DNA of 64,000 nucleotides from Bombyx mori (lineage: Eukaryota; Arthropoda; Insecta; Lepidoptera; Bombycidae): positions 12,153,501 to 12,217,500 of the forward strand of contig NC_085112.1 of the NCBI RefSeq assembly GCF_030269925.1, given 5' to 3'. Below, in pieces: positions 54,965 through 64,000 of this stretch. Within the stretch, counting starts at the first letter, position 1. Every line of letters starts with the position of its first letter. Position numbers and translations under genes: made by a program. The notes under the pieces are model-generated. The model made no database searches, was not told where the DNA came from, and saw nothing but the letters and a program-made list of their open reading frames with translations.

Positions 54965-55450
54965 ATGAGGTATTGTATAAAGGCCGTTATACCCTTCAGA
55001 CTTGGTTTCGCGGTAAAAATGGTGTTACGCGCTGGGGTTCGGGATAAATAAAATTCCACCGAAGTAAAACTTAAAAACTGTATTCAACACAGAACACTTA
55101 AAACACTCAACAAACACTTTAAAACTCTCAATTCGCTTCTTCCGCTTCGCTTCAGGTGATCCGTTCGCTGTTTCGCTTCGAGTAGTTCCGATTACTGATT
55201 GATTGCGTGCCATCTTTGCAACGCTTTTACAGTCGATATCACATCCCTAGAATCACCGAGAATATTCCACATAGCTCTAGTATTATATTTCCGCTATCTG
55301 CCAATAGATGGCGTTGTACTTCTCGAGCGTTCTAGGTGCTACTAGATCTTTCGATATTCGTTCGACTATTCCGCGATTGATGGCGTTACTCTTACCGGCG
55401 TAACAATAGGAAGGATGGTGGCACCAACCTATGCAGGCTTACAATATGCC
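54965..55450 (-). mobile_element. Old Bm1 SINE split by a solo LTR
   Basis: CCGTTATACCCTTCAGACTT and CGCGGTAAAAATGG lie left of the LTR. ATAGGAAGGATGGTGGCACC and CTATGCAGGCTTACAATATG lie right of it. Joined, they follow reverse Bm1 order (CTTCAAACCG...CGGCAGAAATAGG...GGTGGTACC). Confidence 0.7.
55023..55405 (-). mobile_element. Solo LTR inside an old Bm1
   Basis: Bounded by TGTTACGCGCTGG and GGCGTAACA. Flanks ATGG (left) and ATAG (right) are a 4-bp duplication with one change. The minus strand has a TATA region (here CTGTAAAAGCG, altered) and the short frame MARNQSVIGTTRSETANGSP, open for 62 codons (55213-55025). Confidence 0.85.
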
Positions 55451-55467
55451 ATGCCATGCCATGCCAT
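55446..55467 (+). repeat. (ATGCC)n short tandem repeat
   Basis: Four units of ATGCC. Confidence 0.85.
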
Positions 55468-56453
55468 TTAAAGTCCTAAGTGTAATTCTGATGGTACACT
55501 ATTTCATAATGTTTAACAGAGAAACCGTGAAAGGTAATAGCAAAGTAACAGCGAATAGATTATTCGTTTTCATTGTAAACAGGCGTTCAATAGTAAAACT
55601 CCATACACGAATATTTGAATAAATATAAAAATTTATCATGCTCAATCGAAAATATACGCATATAAACTTTATAAAACAGGTAACGTAGACCCAGATTTTA
55701 ATGAAATAATATCTCCGCCTGGATATGGTTGGAAAATGAATTTATATTATGCAGTATGCTCTCAATACCAATATTTACCAATAAACTTTTATCAGAAAAT
55801 TTTGATTTAATTTATCATAAAGCACATTGGTTACTGATAATAAATAAAACATAAAGTAATCGATAATGATGTTAGAACAGTTACCAAACAAAATTCTAGT
55901 TAGCGCCTCGGGTGTGGCCTACAGGACGATACGACATGTTCAATTCTAAAATTTGAATCATACATTATGTAAAATAATATAAAAAATAAACGTGCGATAT
56001 TTTCACGGGAAAATGATTGAAACTTGAAATGCAGTATCTCTGTTGGTGTGCAGTCACGTAAAAGCAATTGGAAAACTTTGGCCATTGTTAATGGTTCCAC
56101 GTCCAAAACATCTAGTTGCGAGGTAGTTATCCGACTTGCGCTAACACATCGTGCGTTTTGTTCCCGCAATGTTCTTTATCTATCTATCTATCTATTTATT
56201 TCAGTGAAGTTAAATAAATATAAATTTAGAGGGTTTTTTCTTTTTTTTTCTTTTCTTCTTTATAATTTCTTCTTCATACTTGAAATGTGTATGTAACCTA
56301 TTATTTGCATGAAATAAAAGGCTTATTATTATTATTTATTATCAAAAAATAACAAAAAAAAGCAGTAAGTACAATGGGTGGCTTCATCGCTCCCGTTCAA
56401 AATGAACGTGTTCTCCCCAAATATATAAACATCTACGCCAAAATATATATAAA
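55468..56453. other. AT-rich spacer with a (TCTA)n run
   Basis: (ATCT)n lies at 56174-56200. A reverse frame at 55900-56169 (89 codons) is more protein-like than most here, but I recognise nothing in it. Confidence 0.4.
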
Positions 56454-57166
56454 TGTATAAAATGCTCTATTACAATAAAACCCTATTACGTTCTTATGTT
56501 TTTTATTACATTTTTTATTTTATCTAAAAGCATGTTCTTTTTCAATGTTCGCAAATTTAATCCAAGTCCTACCCCCAACCTTACTAAGGTTCTGAAAATA
56601 TTTATGCCATGTAGGCCTTATCCATGTTTCAGTGTAGAATGTAAACCGGGCTAGGGTGAAAAGTTTCATTCAGTTAGATACTGGTATGTAAATGATAAAA
56701 TGCTCTATTACAATAAAACCCTATTACGTTCTTATGTTTTTTATTACATTTTTTATTTTATCTAAAATCATGTTCAAAGTTCGCAAATTTAATCCAAGTC
56801 CTACCCCCAACCTTAGTAAGGTTCTGAAAATATTTATGCCATGTAGGCCTTATCCATGTTTCAGTGTAGAATGTAAACCGGGCTAGGGTGAAAAGTTTCA
56901 TTCAGTTAGATACTGGTATGTAAATGATAAAATGCTCTATTACAATAAAACCCTATTACGTTCTTATGTTTTTATTACATTTTTTATTTTATCTAAAAGC
57001 ATGTTCAAAGTTCGCAAATTTAATCCAAGTTCTACCCCCAAGCTTACGAAGGTTCTGAAAATATTTATGCCATGTAGGCCTTATCCATGTTTCAGTGTAG
57101 AATGTAAACCGGGCTAGGGTGAGAACTGTGCGAAGTTTCATTCAGTCAGATACTGGCGCCGCGCCG
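56454..57166 (+). repeat. ~235-bp direct triplication
   Basis: Three consecutive units begin with AAATGCTCTATTACAATAAA at about 56461, 56699 and 56931, so spacings are 238 and 232 bp. All contain ATGCCATGTAGGCCTTATCC and GTAAACCGGGCTAGGGTGA. Unit 1 has an extra TTTTTCAATGTT stretch. Unit 3 ends with GAACTGTGCGAAGTTTCATT and joins a short GC-rich segment. Frames in units 2 and 3 (64 and 61 codons) repeat because the DNA repeats; no protein family is evident. Confidence 0.92.
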
Positions 57167-57505
57167 CGTGCACGTCTCAGTCGTTTGATCGGCTAACGCA
57201 TACCAAGCTTTATCGAAATACGTGTCACACATCAGGTCTTACTTCACAGAATAGTTATAAAGAAGCCAATTTAAATATAGAACGAAACAGAAAATTAAGC
57301 ACGTACTATCGGATTAATACGTGTTTTGAATTTTCAAACCGAACATTCATAATACTGATGTCGATTGATAAATAAATGCATTTGCTACCGAGATGCTTTG
57401 TTATGTAAGTTCATTGTTACGTTTGTTTAGTAGTTGAAGTTTATTTTTAATAGGAATTACGATCTAGAGAAAGAATAAGGAATCGGTCGGACCGGTCGTC
57501 ATTAC
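57167..57505. other. Spacer with a short GC-rich start
   Basis: GCGCCGCGCCGCGTGCACG at about 57165-57184 is unusual for the region; otherwise nothing is seen. Confidence 0.4.
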
Positions 57506-57560
57506 GAACTTTGGCCTATGTCCTGTAGTGGACGTATGTGAGCTGATAGATAGTGGAAAA
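57506..57560 (+). mobile_element. LINE 3' tail scrap
   Basis: TTTGGCCTATGTCCTGTAGT followed by GGACGTATGTGAGCTGAT resembles the last bases of lepidopteran RTE-like LINE 3' UTRs. Nothing upstream is coding. Confidence 0.5.
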
Positions 57561-58000
57561 AAAGAAAATAAATAAGTATTTTTTTAAAAATGTCTCACTA
57601 ATTTCTGAAGAAGAAAGTATGTACTATAAACTATATTATTGCTTAAAAGCCGTACTATGTTTGATTGTAATCTTAACGACTTCATATCTCTTTTACGTTA
57701 GTTTCCTGGAATAGTCATAACTTATTAACGCGCTTGATAGTATAGTTTATGGCAGTACCCATAATAGTATTTGCTAACCTAGACTATTAGCAACAAAGTA
57801 GCGAAATATTAAAATACAATTTAATAATTTCGGGGAGGGTAGCGCCTTCGGTGTGGGTAAAGTTTCAGAGTGACGCCATAAAAAAAAAAAAAGCAGCAGA
57901 TTGTTGAGAATCTTGTGTTTATAACGTAGATTTCGGTTTCCTTGAAGTAGTGGCTTGCTTTTAAAAAATATCCACGTTTCGCCCAATCGATCAACAGATC
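57561..58000. other. Spacer, nothing recognised
   Basis: No feature supported. Confidence 0.4.
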
Positions 58001-58110
58001 GGTAGGCAGCTGCTTGGCTCTGCCCCTGGAATTGCTGAGGTCCATGGACGACGGTAACCACTCACCATCAGATGGGCCGTATGCTCGTCTGCCTACAAGG
58101 GCAATAAAAA
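58001..58110 (+). mobile_element. LINE/SINE tail element
   Basis: GGTAGGCAGCTGCTTGGCTC to CAAGGGCAATAAAAAATAAT. 5' truncated copy of the family at 13947. Confidence 0.8.
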
Positions 58111-58216
58111 ATAATAATCCAAAATAAAGTGGTATAGTAGTTGGAGGATTTATAGATGACAGGCAGTACGTGCCTACTGTAGATATACAGGTATATACTT
58201 TTGATAGAAACTCTTA

Positions 58217-58621
58217 TCTATATATTAATGCGTGAAGCAAAAACTTTGTATCCCTTTTTACGAAAATTGCGCGGACGGAGGAGTATGAAATTTTCCACAC
58301 TTATAGAGAATATAGAGAAGAAGTGCACAATGCTAATATTTTTTTAAAATACCTAATGCATAAAAGATACATTAAATCAATAAAGAAAACATTACACACA
58401 CTACATACCATGTATTTGACGCACACACGCATGCATACTAGTTATTGTCAAACTTTTGTTCTTGACGTCTGTGTTCAAATTGAGAATAGATTAAATATTG
58501 TTTGTCTTTATTAATATTTTTTTATAGTGTAGTCTTGGCGTTGAAAATACAATCATAATAGTGTACAAACTTACAATTCCAATTAATTATAGTCGAATTT
58601 CGATTACTGCGGGACCTCTAG
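58217..58621 (+). mobile_element. Helitron-like non-autonomous element
   Basis: TCTATATATTAATGCGTGAA after an A. The terminal hairpin stems TAGTCG/CGATTA show one G-T pair, then CTGCGGGACCTCTAG and T. Very close to the copy at 37763; lacks the GAAAACTGTGATTATAGAAG segment. Confidence 0.8.
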
Positions 58622-59690
58622 TTATTAGAAATTACTGTTGGTTATGTGAGTCTGCACACGCAAACCCAGAAGTACCTACACGTTTTGATGGATAGGAGTT
58701 TATTAATTTATTCTTTCATTCATCTACAACGTAAATGCCGCCACCCACCTTAAAGACTTAAGATTAAAGTTATAACAATACATTTGATATTCGACCCGTA
58801 GTGTCTAATAGCTGCACTTAAAACTGAATGGACCAGAAGTTTGTCTTTCAAACGACAGGAATAAAATACCACAATTTGGCTATTAGACCAAATGCACGAA
58901 TGAGTTGATTCCATTACGACAGGTTATCGAATAACAATTATAAATGAAGCTGGGTAATAAACATTGTATTTTTATGGGATGTATGTGCGATATAATTTCA
59001 CTTAATTACAATTTAAAAGATATATCTATAATATATTCTATATAGTAGGTATTATAGATTGTTTGTTTGTATTGAATAGACTACGAAACTACTGAATGAG
59101 CTTGAATTTGAATTCTTTCACTGTTTGGAAGCACACTATTCTTGAGTGTTATATTATTATTTTTTTAAAATTAGGGATTCTTACTAAAACTAATAATGTA
59201 ACTCAAGGTGTAAAAAAATTACCTAAAATATTCTTTACATCGCGTTCGCTGCTTGATGATAGAATAAAATAATATAATGTATAATAAATAATGTAATGTG
59301 TTCTACAAAGTCATAGAACACATTTTTATAGTTATAATTAGTATATTAGTATAGACTATTATAGTTATGCCACAATAAGTGTTCTTTAAAAAAAAAAACA
59401 ACGTCAAATATCGTTTACAGGGAAGCTCTGACTCAATAAACTCAATGGCTTTTATTTTGTATGTAAGACCTTTTTACGAATATTAGCAAAATAATAATAT
59501 AAAAATAACAATAAAAGAGATAAAAAAAACATATTCAAATGAAAATAAAAGTCCATTATAAAATAATAATATTCAAACTAACTTTATAATTTTTTTGTAG
59601 TAACCTGACGCAAATAGAGCGTTTGATGTGTGTGTATTATTATTTTTTAGTTTTGAAATTTTTGTTAAAAACCCCAGAGAAGCTAGAGCG
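58622..59690. other. AT-rich spacer with a Bm1 scrap
   Basis: Positions 58722-58760 (CATCTACAACGTAAATGCCG CCACCCACC) are a small reverse Bm1 piece. GCGGGCCGCTAGT at 59687-59700 looks like a Helitron-type 3' end, but I could not find its 5' end. Confidence 0.4.
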
Positions 59691-59700
59691 GGCCGCTAGT

Positions 59701-60440
59701 ATAATATATAAAGATAATTAATGTTTTTAATAGCCACTTCACTAATTCATTGTATAGAAACATATGAAATAGAGGGAAACGTTGTATTGCTCTTTGCTTT
59801 CAAATAAAAAGTGGTCTCTTGCGATCGTCGTAGCTTGTTTGTAGCGTCGTTCATTGGCAGACTAGCTAACGCCCCAGCTGGTATGTGGTTATCGAAACCA
59901 TCAATTGGTCGTGTTAATGGTCGTAATAACGTAAGTAGAGGAGCCCATCTCGATACGCGAGGTATAGGTTTCAATTTTAATGTTTAAAGACTGTCCTACA
60001 TTTCTATCAGGATATACTCATGTAGCAAATATAATGACAAATAATTCAATATAATGTTCAATATAGACATTATTATGTTGAATTTAATTAATATTAAACG
60101 GGTAAACAATTTCTATCACAAAGCTGAATAATACTCCAATACAAATTGCTTTTAATTACAAATTATAATTTCATCTCGATATAACGCTCGTGTAAAGCGT
60201 AATATGTCATAATTTGCGACAGTCGACACTGACGTCAGTGCTCCTTGTGAATGAATTGCTTACCTTAAAATTTATAATACTTGTCCCGTTTTATTATTGG
60301 AATTAGAAACTGGGTATTATATGTATGATTTTTCAGTGATGCTATCATCTCTAGAGTAAAATCTATACAAAATTTATTGCCCTAAATGGATAAACGATCT
60401 GCAGTTCTATTTATACTGTAAAGTGATTATAGGATACTGC
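59701..60440. other. AT-rich spacer with a doubtful Bm1 relic
   Basis: Positions 59855-59985 (GGCAGACTAGCTAACGCCCC, AGGAGCCCATCTCGATACG) may be a very old reverse Bm1. Nothing else is seen. Confidence 0.35.
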
Positions 60441-60490
60441 AGACAGTAAACATGAACGCTGTCATCTGCTTAGAGATGTCACGGCAGAAT

Positions 60491-60745
60491 TACTGGTGGT
60501 AGGACCTCTTGGGATTCCACACGGGTAGGTACCACCACCCCGCCTATTTCCGCCGTGAAGCAGTAATGCGTTTCGGTTCGAAGGGCGTAGCCGTTGTAAC
60601 TGTACTTGAGACCTTAGAACTTATATCTCAAGGTGGGTGGCGCGTTTACGTTGTAGATGTCTATGGGCTCCAGTAACCACTTAACACCAGGTGGGCTGTG
60701 AGCTCGTCAACCCATCTAAGCAATAAAAATAAAAAATAAAAAAAA
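60491..60745 (+). mobile_element. Bm1 SINE with an unusually long flanking duplication
   Basis: Forward Bm1 from TACTGGTGGTAGGACCTCTT to a mixed A-tail (AATAAAAATAAAAAATAAA). It is bracketed by 44-base direct repeats at 60448-60491 and 60744-60787 with three mismatches. Confidence 0.92.
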
Positions 60746-60795
60746 ACATGAACACTGTCATCTGCTTAGAGATATCACGTCAGAATTTTAATTTA

Positions 60796-61015
60796 GTTGT
60801 ACAACTGGCGCCCCATCCTTCAACTGGAACGATATACTACTTCGTGGTATAAATAGGCAGGATCATTATACCTACCGGGACGAGCTTACCCTCTGCCGAC
60901 GTAGTGATTACGTACATTTAAAGATTTGCTAGTTTGATTTTTATTCCACGATGTTTTTCCTTCATTGTGTAAGTCATTCGATGTTAAGTACGTATTTCAT
61001 TAAAAATTTTGATAC
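60796..61015 (-). mobile_element. Old Bm1 SINE (reverse)
   Basis: GCCCCATCCTTCAACTGGAA, TAAATAGGCAGGATCATTAT, AGTTTGATTTTTATTCCACG and GTTAAGTACGTATTTCATTA are in reverse Bm1 order. Confidence 0.75.
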
Positions 61016-61035
61016 TTGATACCTTGATAGTAAAG

Positions 61036-61240
61036 CGTTATGTGAGCCCGCTCGACTAAGTACCACCACCCTGTCTGTTTTTGCCGTGAAGAAGCAATAC
61101 GTTTTGGTTTGAAGAGACTTGAGTCTTAGAACTCATGCCTCAAGATGGGTGGCGGCATTGACGTGGATGATTTCTATGGGCTCCGATGACCATTAAACAC
61201 CCGGTGTGCCGTGAACTCATCCATCCATATTAGTAAAAAA
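61036..61240 (+). mobile_element. Old Bm1 SINE (forward)
   Basis: GAGCCCGCTCGACTAAGTAC, TTGCCGTGAAGAAGCAATAC, CTCAAGATGGGTGGCGGCAT and TATTAGTAAAAAAGAG. It faces the reverse copy just upstream, head to head. Confidence 0.8.
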
Positions 61241-61249
61241 GAGCTTTTT

Positions 61250-61384
61250 TTTCTGAGCCGCCGAACCTTCTATCAGGTTCCAATGGCTTATGTGAAACTG
61301 GACTGATGTTCCGGGATACCCCGCTGGGTTGAACCCACCTGCTAGGTCGGGATGCGACACACCACCAACCGATCACTCTTATCT
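61250..61384. other. GC-richer segment, unassigned
   Basis: TTCCGGGATACCCCGCTGGG and GAACCCACCTGCTAGGTCGG. It adjoins the truncated mariner end. It is probably a repeat, but I cannot name it. Confidence 0.35.
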
Positions 61385-62339
61385 GACCTCTTTCTTTGAA
61401 TTTGTTCTCTTAAACGGTGCATAACGCTCATATAGTATTCTTTATCCAGAGTTTGACCTTCTGGCAAGAACTCTGAGAGAAAAACACTGTGATTAGTCAA
61501 ACAAAATAGTCAACATGGCTTTGACGTTTGCTCGACTTTGGCGTGGTTTTTTCTGTTTTGGCTCAGTTGGAAGGCCCCATTTTGAAGCTTTTTGACTAGT
61601 TTGCATGTCAAACCAGTAACCATCAGTAACAATGCGGTTTCATGAATGTTGGGATGGAATTTGCTCGTTCCAACAATATCCTCAGCGACTGTGTTTACTC
61701 TGAATATTCAGTTCTTTTGGAACCAGCCGAACGGCCATGTGTTTCATACGCCTATTGATTATTTAAAATGTTACAGATCGATACGGGAGACACAGGATAT
61801 TTGGCGGCTATCGCTCTCAAGCTTGAATGTAGATTTTCAGTCACTATTGCGATGTTAACTTGAATTGCAAACATTGATGACCTACCAGGCAAATATTCCA
61901 TCACATCTCGACAGCTTTTGAATGCTTTGTACCACTCTCACAAGCAAATGTTTTTGATGAGGTTGACTCATCGACATAGCTCTCAAAGTTAGCAGGCTAA
62001 AGTGGCAATGGGCCGGTCACATCTGTCGAGCCAGCGACGCCAGGTGTGGGAGGAAAGTCCTCGAATTTGGATGTCATAAGGAGCGTGGGGCGTCCTCCAA
62101 CCAGGTGGACTGATGACTTAGTGCGACCGGCGGGAAGCCGTTGGATGCGGAAGGCGGAGGACCGCATTATGTGAAAGGCATTGAGGAAGACCTTATTCCA
62201 GCAGCGGGCAGATAAAGGCTGATGATGATGATGATGACTCATCGTGTAAGCCTTCTGTAACAGTTTCAGTCACTTCGAACAAGAAACTCCATTGGCGATG
62301 CAAAATTTGCAACAAACTATCTTTGATGTTTTTATCCAT
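61385..62339 (-). pseudogene. Mariner-family transposase, truncated and interrupted
   Basis: Minus strand. ATG at 62339 opens MDKNIKDSLLQILHRQWSFL, the N-terminal helix region. After the LINE insert come WYKAFKSCRDVMEYLPGRSS, NIAIVTENLHSSLRAIAAKY and PVSPVSICNILN. Further on are GYWFDMQTSQKASKWGLPTE and KPRQSRANVKAMLTILFD, which carry the segment around the first catalytic Asp. A string VLARRSNSG..YERYAPFKR matches the FLPEGQTVN..YY..VM.RLR region in shifted frames. Several frameshifts and stops are present. The part bearing the second and third catalytic Asp is missing, cut near 61385. No terminal repeats are identified. Confidence 0.8.
61974..62235 (+). mobile_element. LINE 3' fragment inserted in the mariner, 9-bp target duplication
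   Basis: GACTCATCG occurs at 61965-61973 and 62236-62244. The insert encodes, with breaks, RLKWQWAGHICRASDARCGR, KVLEF and AGSRWMRKAEDR, the C-terminal end of a lepidopteran LINE polymerase, and ends in (GAT)n (62218-62235). Confidence 0.85.
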
Positions 62340-62344
62340 TATAA

Positions 62345-62905
62345 AATTCGCAATACACACTAGATATGAGATAAAACAAAACTAAAACAAGCACTGTATT
62401 TAATCTAAATAACAGATTCAAATCCCGCGCCAGAATGGAAAACAGTTGTGTAAATCTAACAACGACAGCAAAAAAACAAAAAAATTACTTTCGCACCATA
62501 AAGAAATCATTCATTTCCGATTCTTTTTTGACGGAATGTACATTAAACTACCAATCCAACTAAAATATTATTAACATTCAATTTAACTATTTTTTTTTTA
62601 AAGCTTAGCTTTTTTAAGTATAAGTTTTTTTTTTTTTTTTAAAGCTTAGTTTAAAAATCATGCTTTAATAGCTTTTATATTGTACACTATTCCCCTCTTA
62701 TACATCGTATTTCACTCTACTATTGGTTTGCTGGAAGAAAACTCATGAATGAGTTAAGCTCGCCTTTGTACATAGTATTTAGACATTCTTTAAATCTGTT
62801 TTTTATTGTATTTTCTTAGTGTGTACAATAAGTATAAATAAAAATAAAATAACTAAACTTATCATAGTCGAGAAATTTGAAACAAGTGCTTGTACAAAAT
62901 ACTCT
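62345..62905. other. AT-rich spacer with a duplicated poly-T motif
   Basis: TTTTTTTTTAAAGCTTAG occurs twice (about 62589-62607 and 62627-62650). Otherwise nothing is seen. Confidence 0.5.
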
Positions 62906-62909
62906 ATAG

Positions 62910-62955
62910 AGTAACCAGGCCCCCATACGCTATAGCGTATGGGGGCCTGGTTACT
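62910..62955. repeat. Perfect 46-bp palindrome
   Basis: Arms 62910-62932 and 62933-62955 are exact complements with no spacer. The left arm reads AGTAACCAGGCCCCCATACG and then CTA. The GC-rich stem stands out in AT-rich DNA. It could form a cruciform, be the start of a hairpin RNA, or be an element-end junction. Confidence 0.95.
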
Positions 62956-62959
62956 TATT

Positions 62960-63305
62960 CATTCGTTGGCATATCACATTCGTTAGTTTACAACTTGCCG
63001 TTAGTTAGACTAATTTGGCGACTGCGTACTAAAGTTAATTCTTCATACAGGAATGCTACGTATACTCATTCTAATAGTTAGTGTATTGAATTAAATACTT
63101 CTTTTTAGTTTTGTTGGTAGACGAAATAGATCATTTTTTAATCAGATAAGAACTTCCTTTGGTATCTTAAAACATAAAATTAATAAAGCTGATAGATAAC
63201 TATTGGCTAAAACTTCCAATTAAACAGTTTTTTTTTATTGCCTATTCGCGTATTTTACAAATTATAGTGACACACTAATTCCTTTAAATTTTTATTAATG
63301 TATGT
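62960..63305. other. AT-rich spacer, nothing recognised
   Basis: No feature supported. Confidence 0.45.
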
Positions 63306-63310
63306 ATTAA

Positions 63311-63437
63311 CTGAGTGCAGTAGAATGGCCTCGAGCAGGGAGAGATGGCGAGACATCGTGAGACGCATCAAGTCTGCCCCCTCCAACATAACATGACGAT
63401 CACGACCATTCTGTCAAGAGTGACATTGAGAAAAAGA
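63311..63437 (+). pseudogene. LINE polymerase end with 9-bp target duplication
   Basis: ATGTATTAA at 63302-63310 and 63438-63446. The insert is a shorter sister of 20660-20841 (GAGTGCAGTAGAATGGCCTC shared) encoding the ECSRMASSRERWRDIVRRIK region, with small indels near its end. Confidence 0.78.
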
Positions 63438-63482
63438 ATGTATTAAATATTATTATTTTTCTATTTTAGTTTTGAATGGTAT

Positions 63483-63881
63483 TGTTACGCCGGTAAGAGT
63501 AACGCCATCTATCGCCGAATAGCCGAACGAATATCGAAGGATCTAGTAACATCTAGAACGCTCGAGGCGTTCAACGCCATCTATTATCATATAGCGGAAA
63601 AACAATACTCGAAATGTGTGGAATATTCTCGATAACTGGTGTTGTATGATAACTGGATGTGGTATCGGCTATAAAAGCATTGCAGAGATGGCACGCAGTC
63701 GGTTAGTAATCGGAACTACTCGAAGCGAAACAGCGAACGGATCACCTAAAGCGAAGCGGAAGAAGCGAATCGAGAGTTTTAAAGTGTTTGTTGAGTGTTT
63801 TAAGTGTTCTTAGTGTTGAATACAGTTTTAAGTTGTACTTTGGTAGATTTTTTAATTTATCCCGAACCCCAGCGCGTAACA
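63483..63881 (+). mobile_element. Solo LTR with 4-bp target duplication GTAT
   Basis: TGTTACGCCGG to CAGCGCGTAACA, 399 bp. GTAT is repeated at 63479-63482 and 63882-63885. A TATAAAAG-type box is at 63670-63677. A 41-codon frame from ATG 63688 reads MARSRLVIGTTRSETANGSP, then a basic stretch KAKRKKRIESFKV, ending at 63813. It contains an extra segment near 63640 (TGTTGTATGATAACTGG) absent from the other copies. Confidence 0.88.
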
Positions 63882-64000
63882 GTATTTTCATACTAAAATC
63901 ATCAAATAAGATTCGTTCAGTAAAAAAAAAAACTGTCCGTGTTGAGCACGATAAATACTCACAAAATCGCTATTACTCTCTTTTTGTCCGGCCAGATAGG

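Noticed and set aside
55900..56169. 89-codon minus-strand frame with a protein-like middle
   Set aside because: No recognisable domain, flanked by microsatellite and AT spacer; not enough to call a gene.
56692..57117. Two similar 61-64-codon frames as a small gene family
   Set aside because: They are similar only because the underlying 235-bp DNA is triplicated; unit 1 lacks the equivalent frame.
57774..58061. 95-codon minus-strand frame
   Set aside because: It overlaps the LINE/SINE tail and a poly-A run; repeat-derived chance opening.

Overview
This window is intergenic, AT-rich lepidopteran DNA, almost certainly from a silkworm (Bombyx mori or the closely related B. mandarina). The diagnosis rests on about 25 copies or fragments of the Bm1 SINE on both strands. 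One copy (53383-53822) is full length, with a tRNA-like head (box A and box B), the long body and an A-rich tail. I found no host gene I would defend. Every reading frame with a recognisable protein motif belongs to a mobile element, and the rest looks like AT-rich spacer.

Layout. Positions 1-5140 hold a nearly complete Jockey-like non-LTR retrotransposon on the minus strand (3' end off the window). ORF1 (zinc knuckles) and ORF2 (endonuclease plus reverse transcriptase) are both open, and the element sits inside a Bm1 copy. From 5.3 to 28 kb there is spacer carrying Bm1 copies, 3' fragments of several LINE families, Helitron-like non-autonomous elements, solo LTRs and members of an unnamed inverted-repeat family. 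Positions 28277-29929 hold a Tc1-like DNA transposon with terminal inverted repeats and a broken transposase. Positions 30060-30877 hold an R1-clade LINE 3' end that stops abruptly at a Tc1-like terminus. From 31 to 48 kb there are more solo LTRs, Helitron-like copies, a Jockey fragment carrying a 120-bp foldback element, a hAT-like MITE with 8-bp target duplications, and inverted Bm1 pairs. Positions 48188-53000 hold a Helitron-like element split by a 4.5-kb LTR retrotransposon. Its two 646-bp LTRs look identical, and its almost non-coding interior carries an 80-bp x 8 array and a ~34-bp x 17 array. From 53 to 64 kb there are the full-length Bm1, two more solo LTRs, a ~235-bp triplication, a mariner pseudogene interrupted by a LINE, and a perfect 46-bp palindrome.

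How the pieces relate. Autonomous-type proteins are present only as the Jockey ORFs (apparently intact), the Tc1-like and mariner transposases (broken) and LINE C-termini (truncated). Most copies are non-autonomous passengers: SINEs, MITEs, Helitron-like elements and solo LTRs. Nested insertions give relative ages: Jockey into Bm1, solo LTR into an old Bm1, LINE tail into Bm1, LTR element into a Helitron-like element, LINE into mariner. Bm1 and an abundant LINE/SINE tail in the window share an alignable 3' end of about 70 bases, consistent with mobilisation by related reverse transcriptases.

Limits. All family assignments were made by eye from motifs and by comparing copies inside the window. 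Element ends are exact only where target duplications or terminal motifs are cited; otherwise they are approximate.
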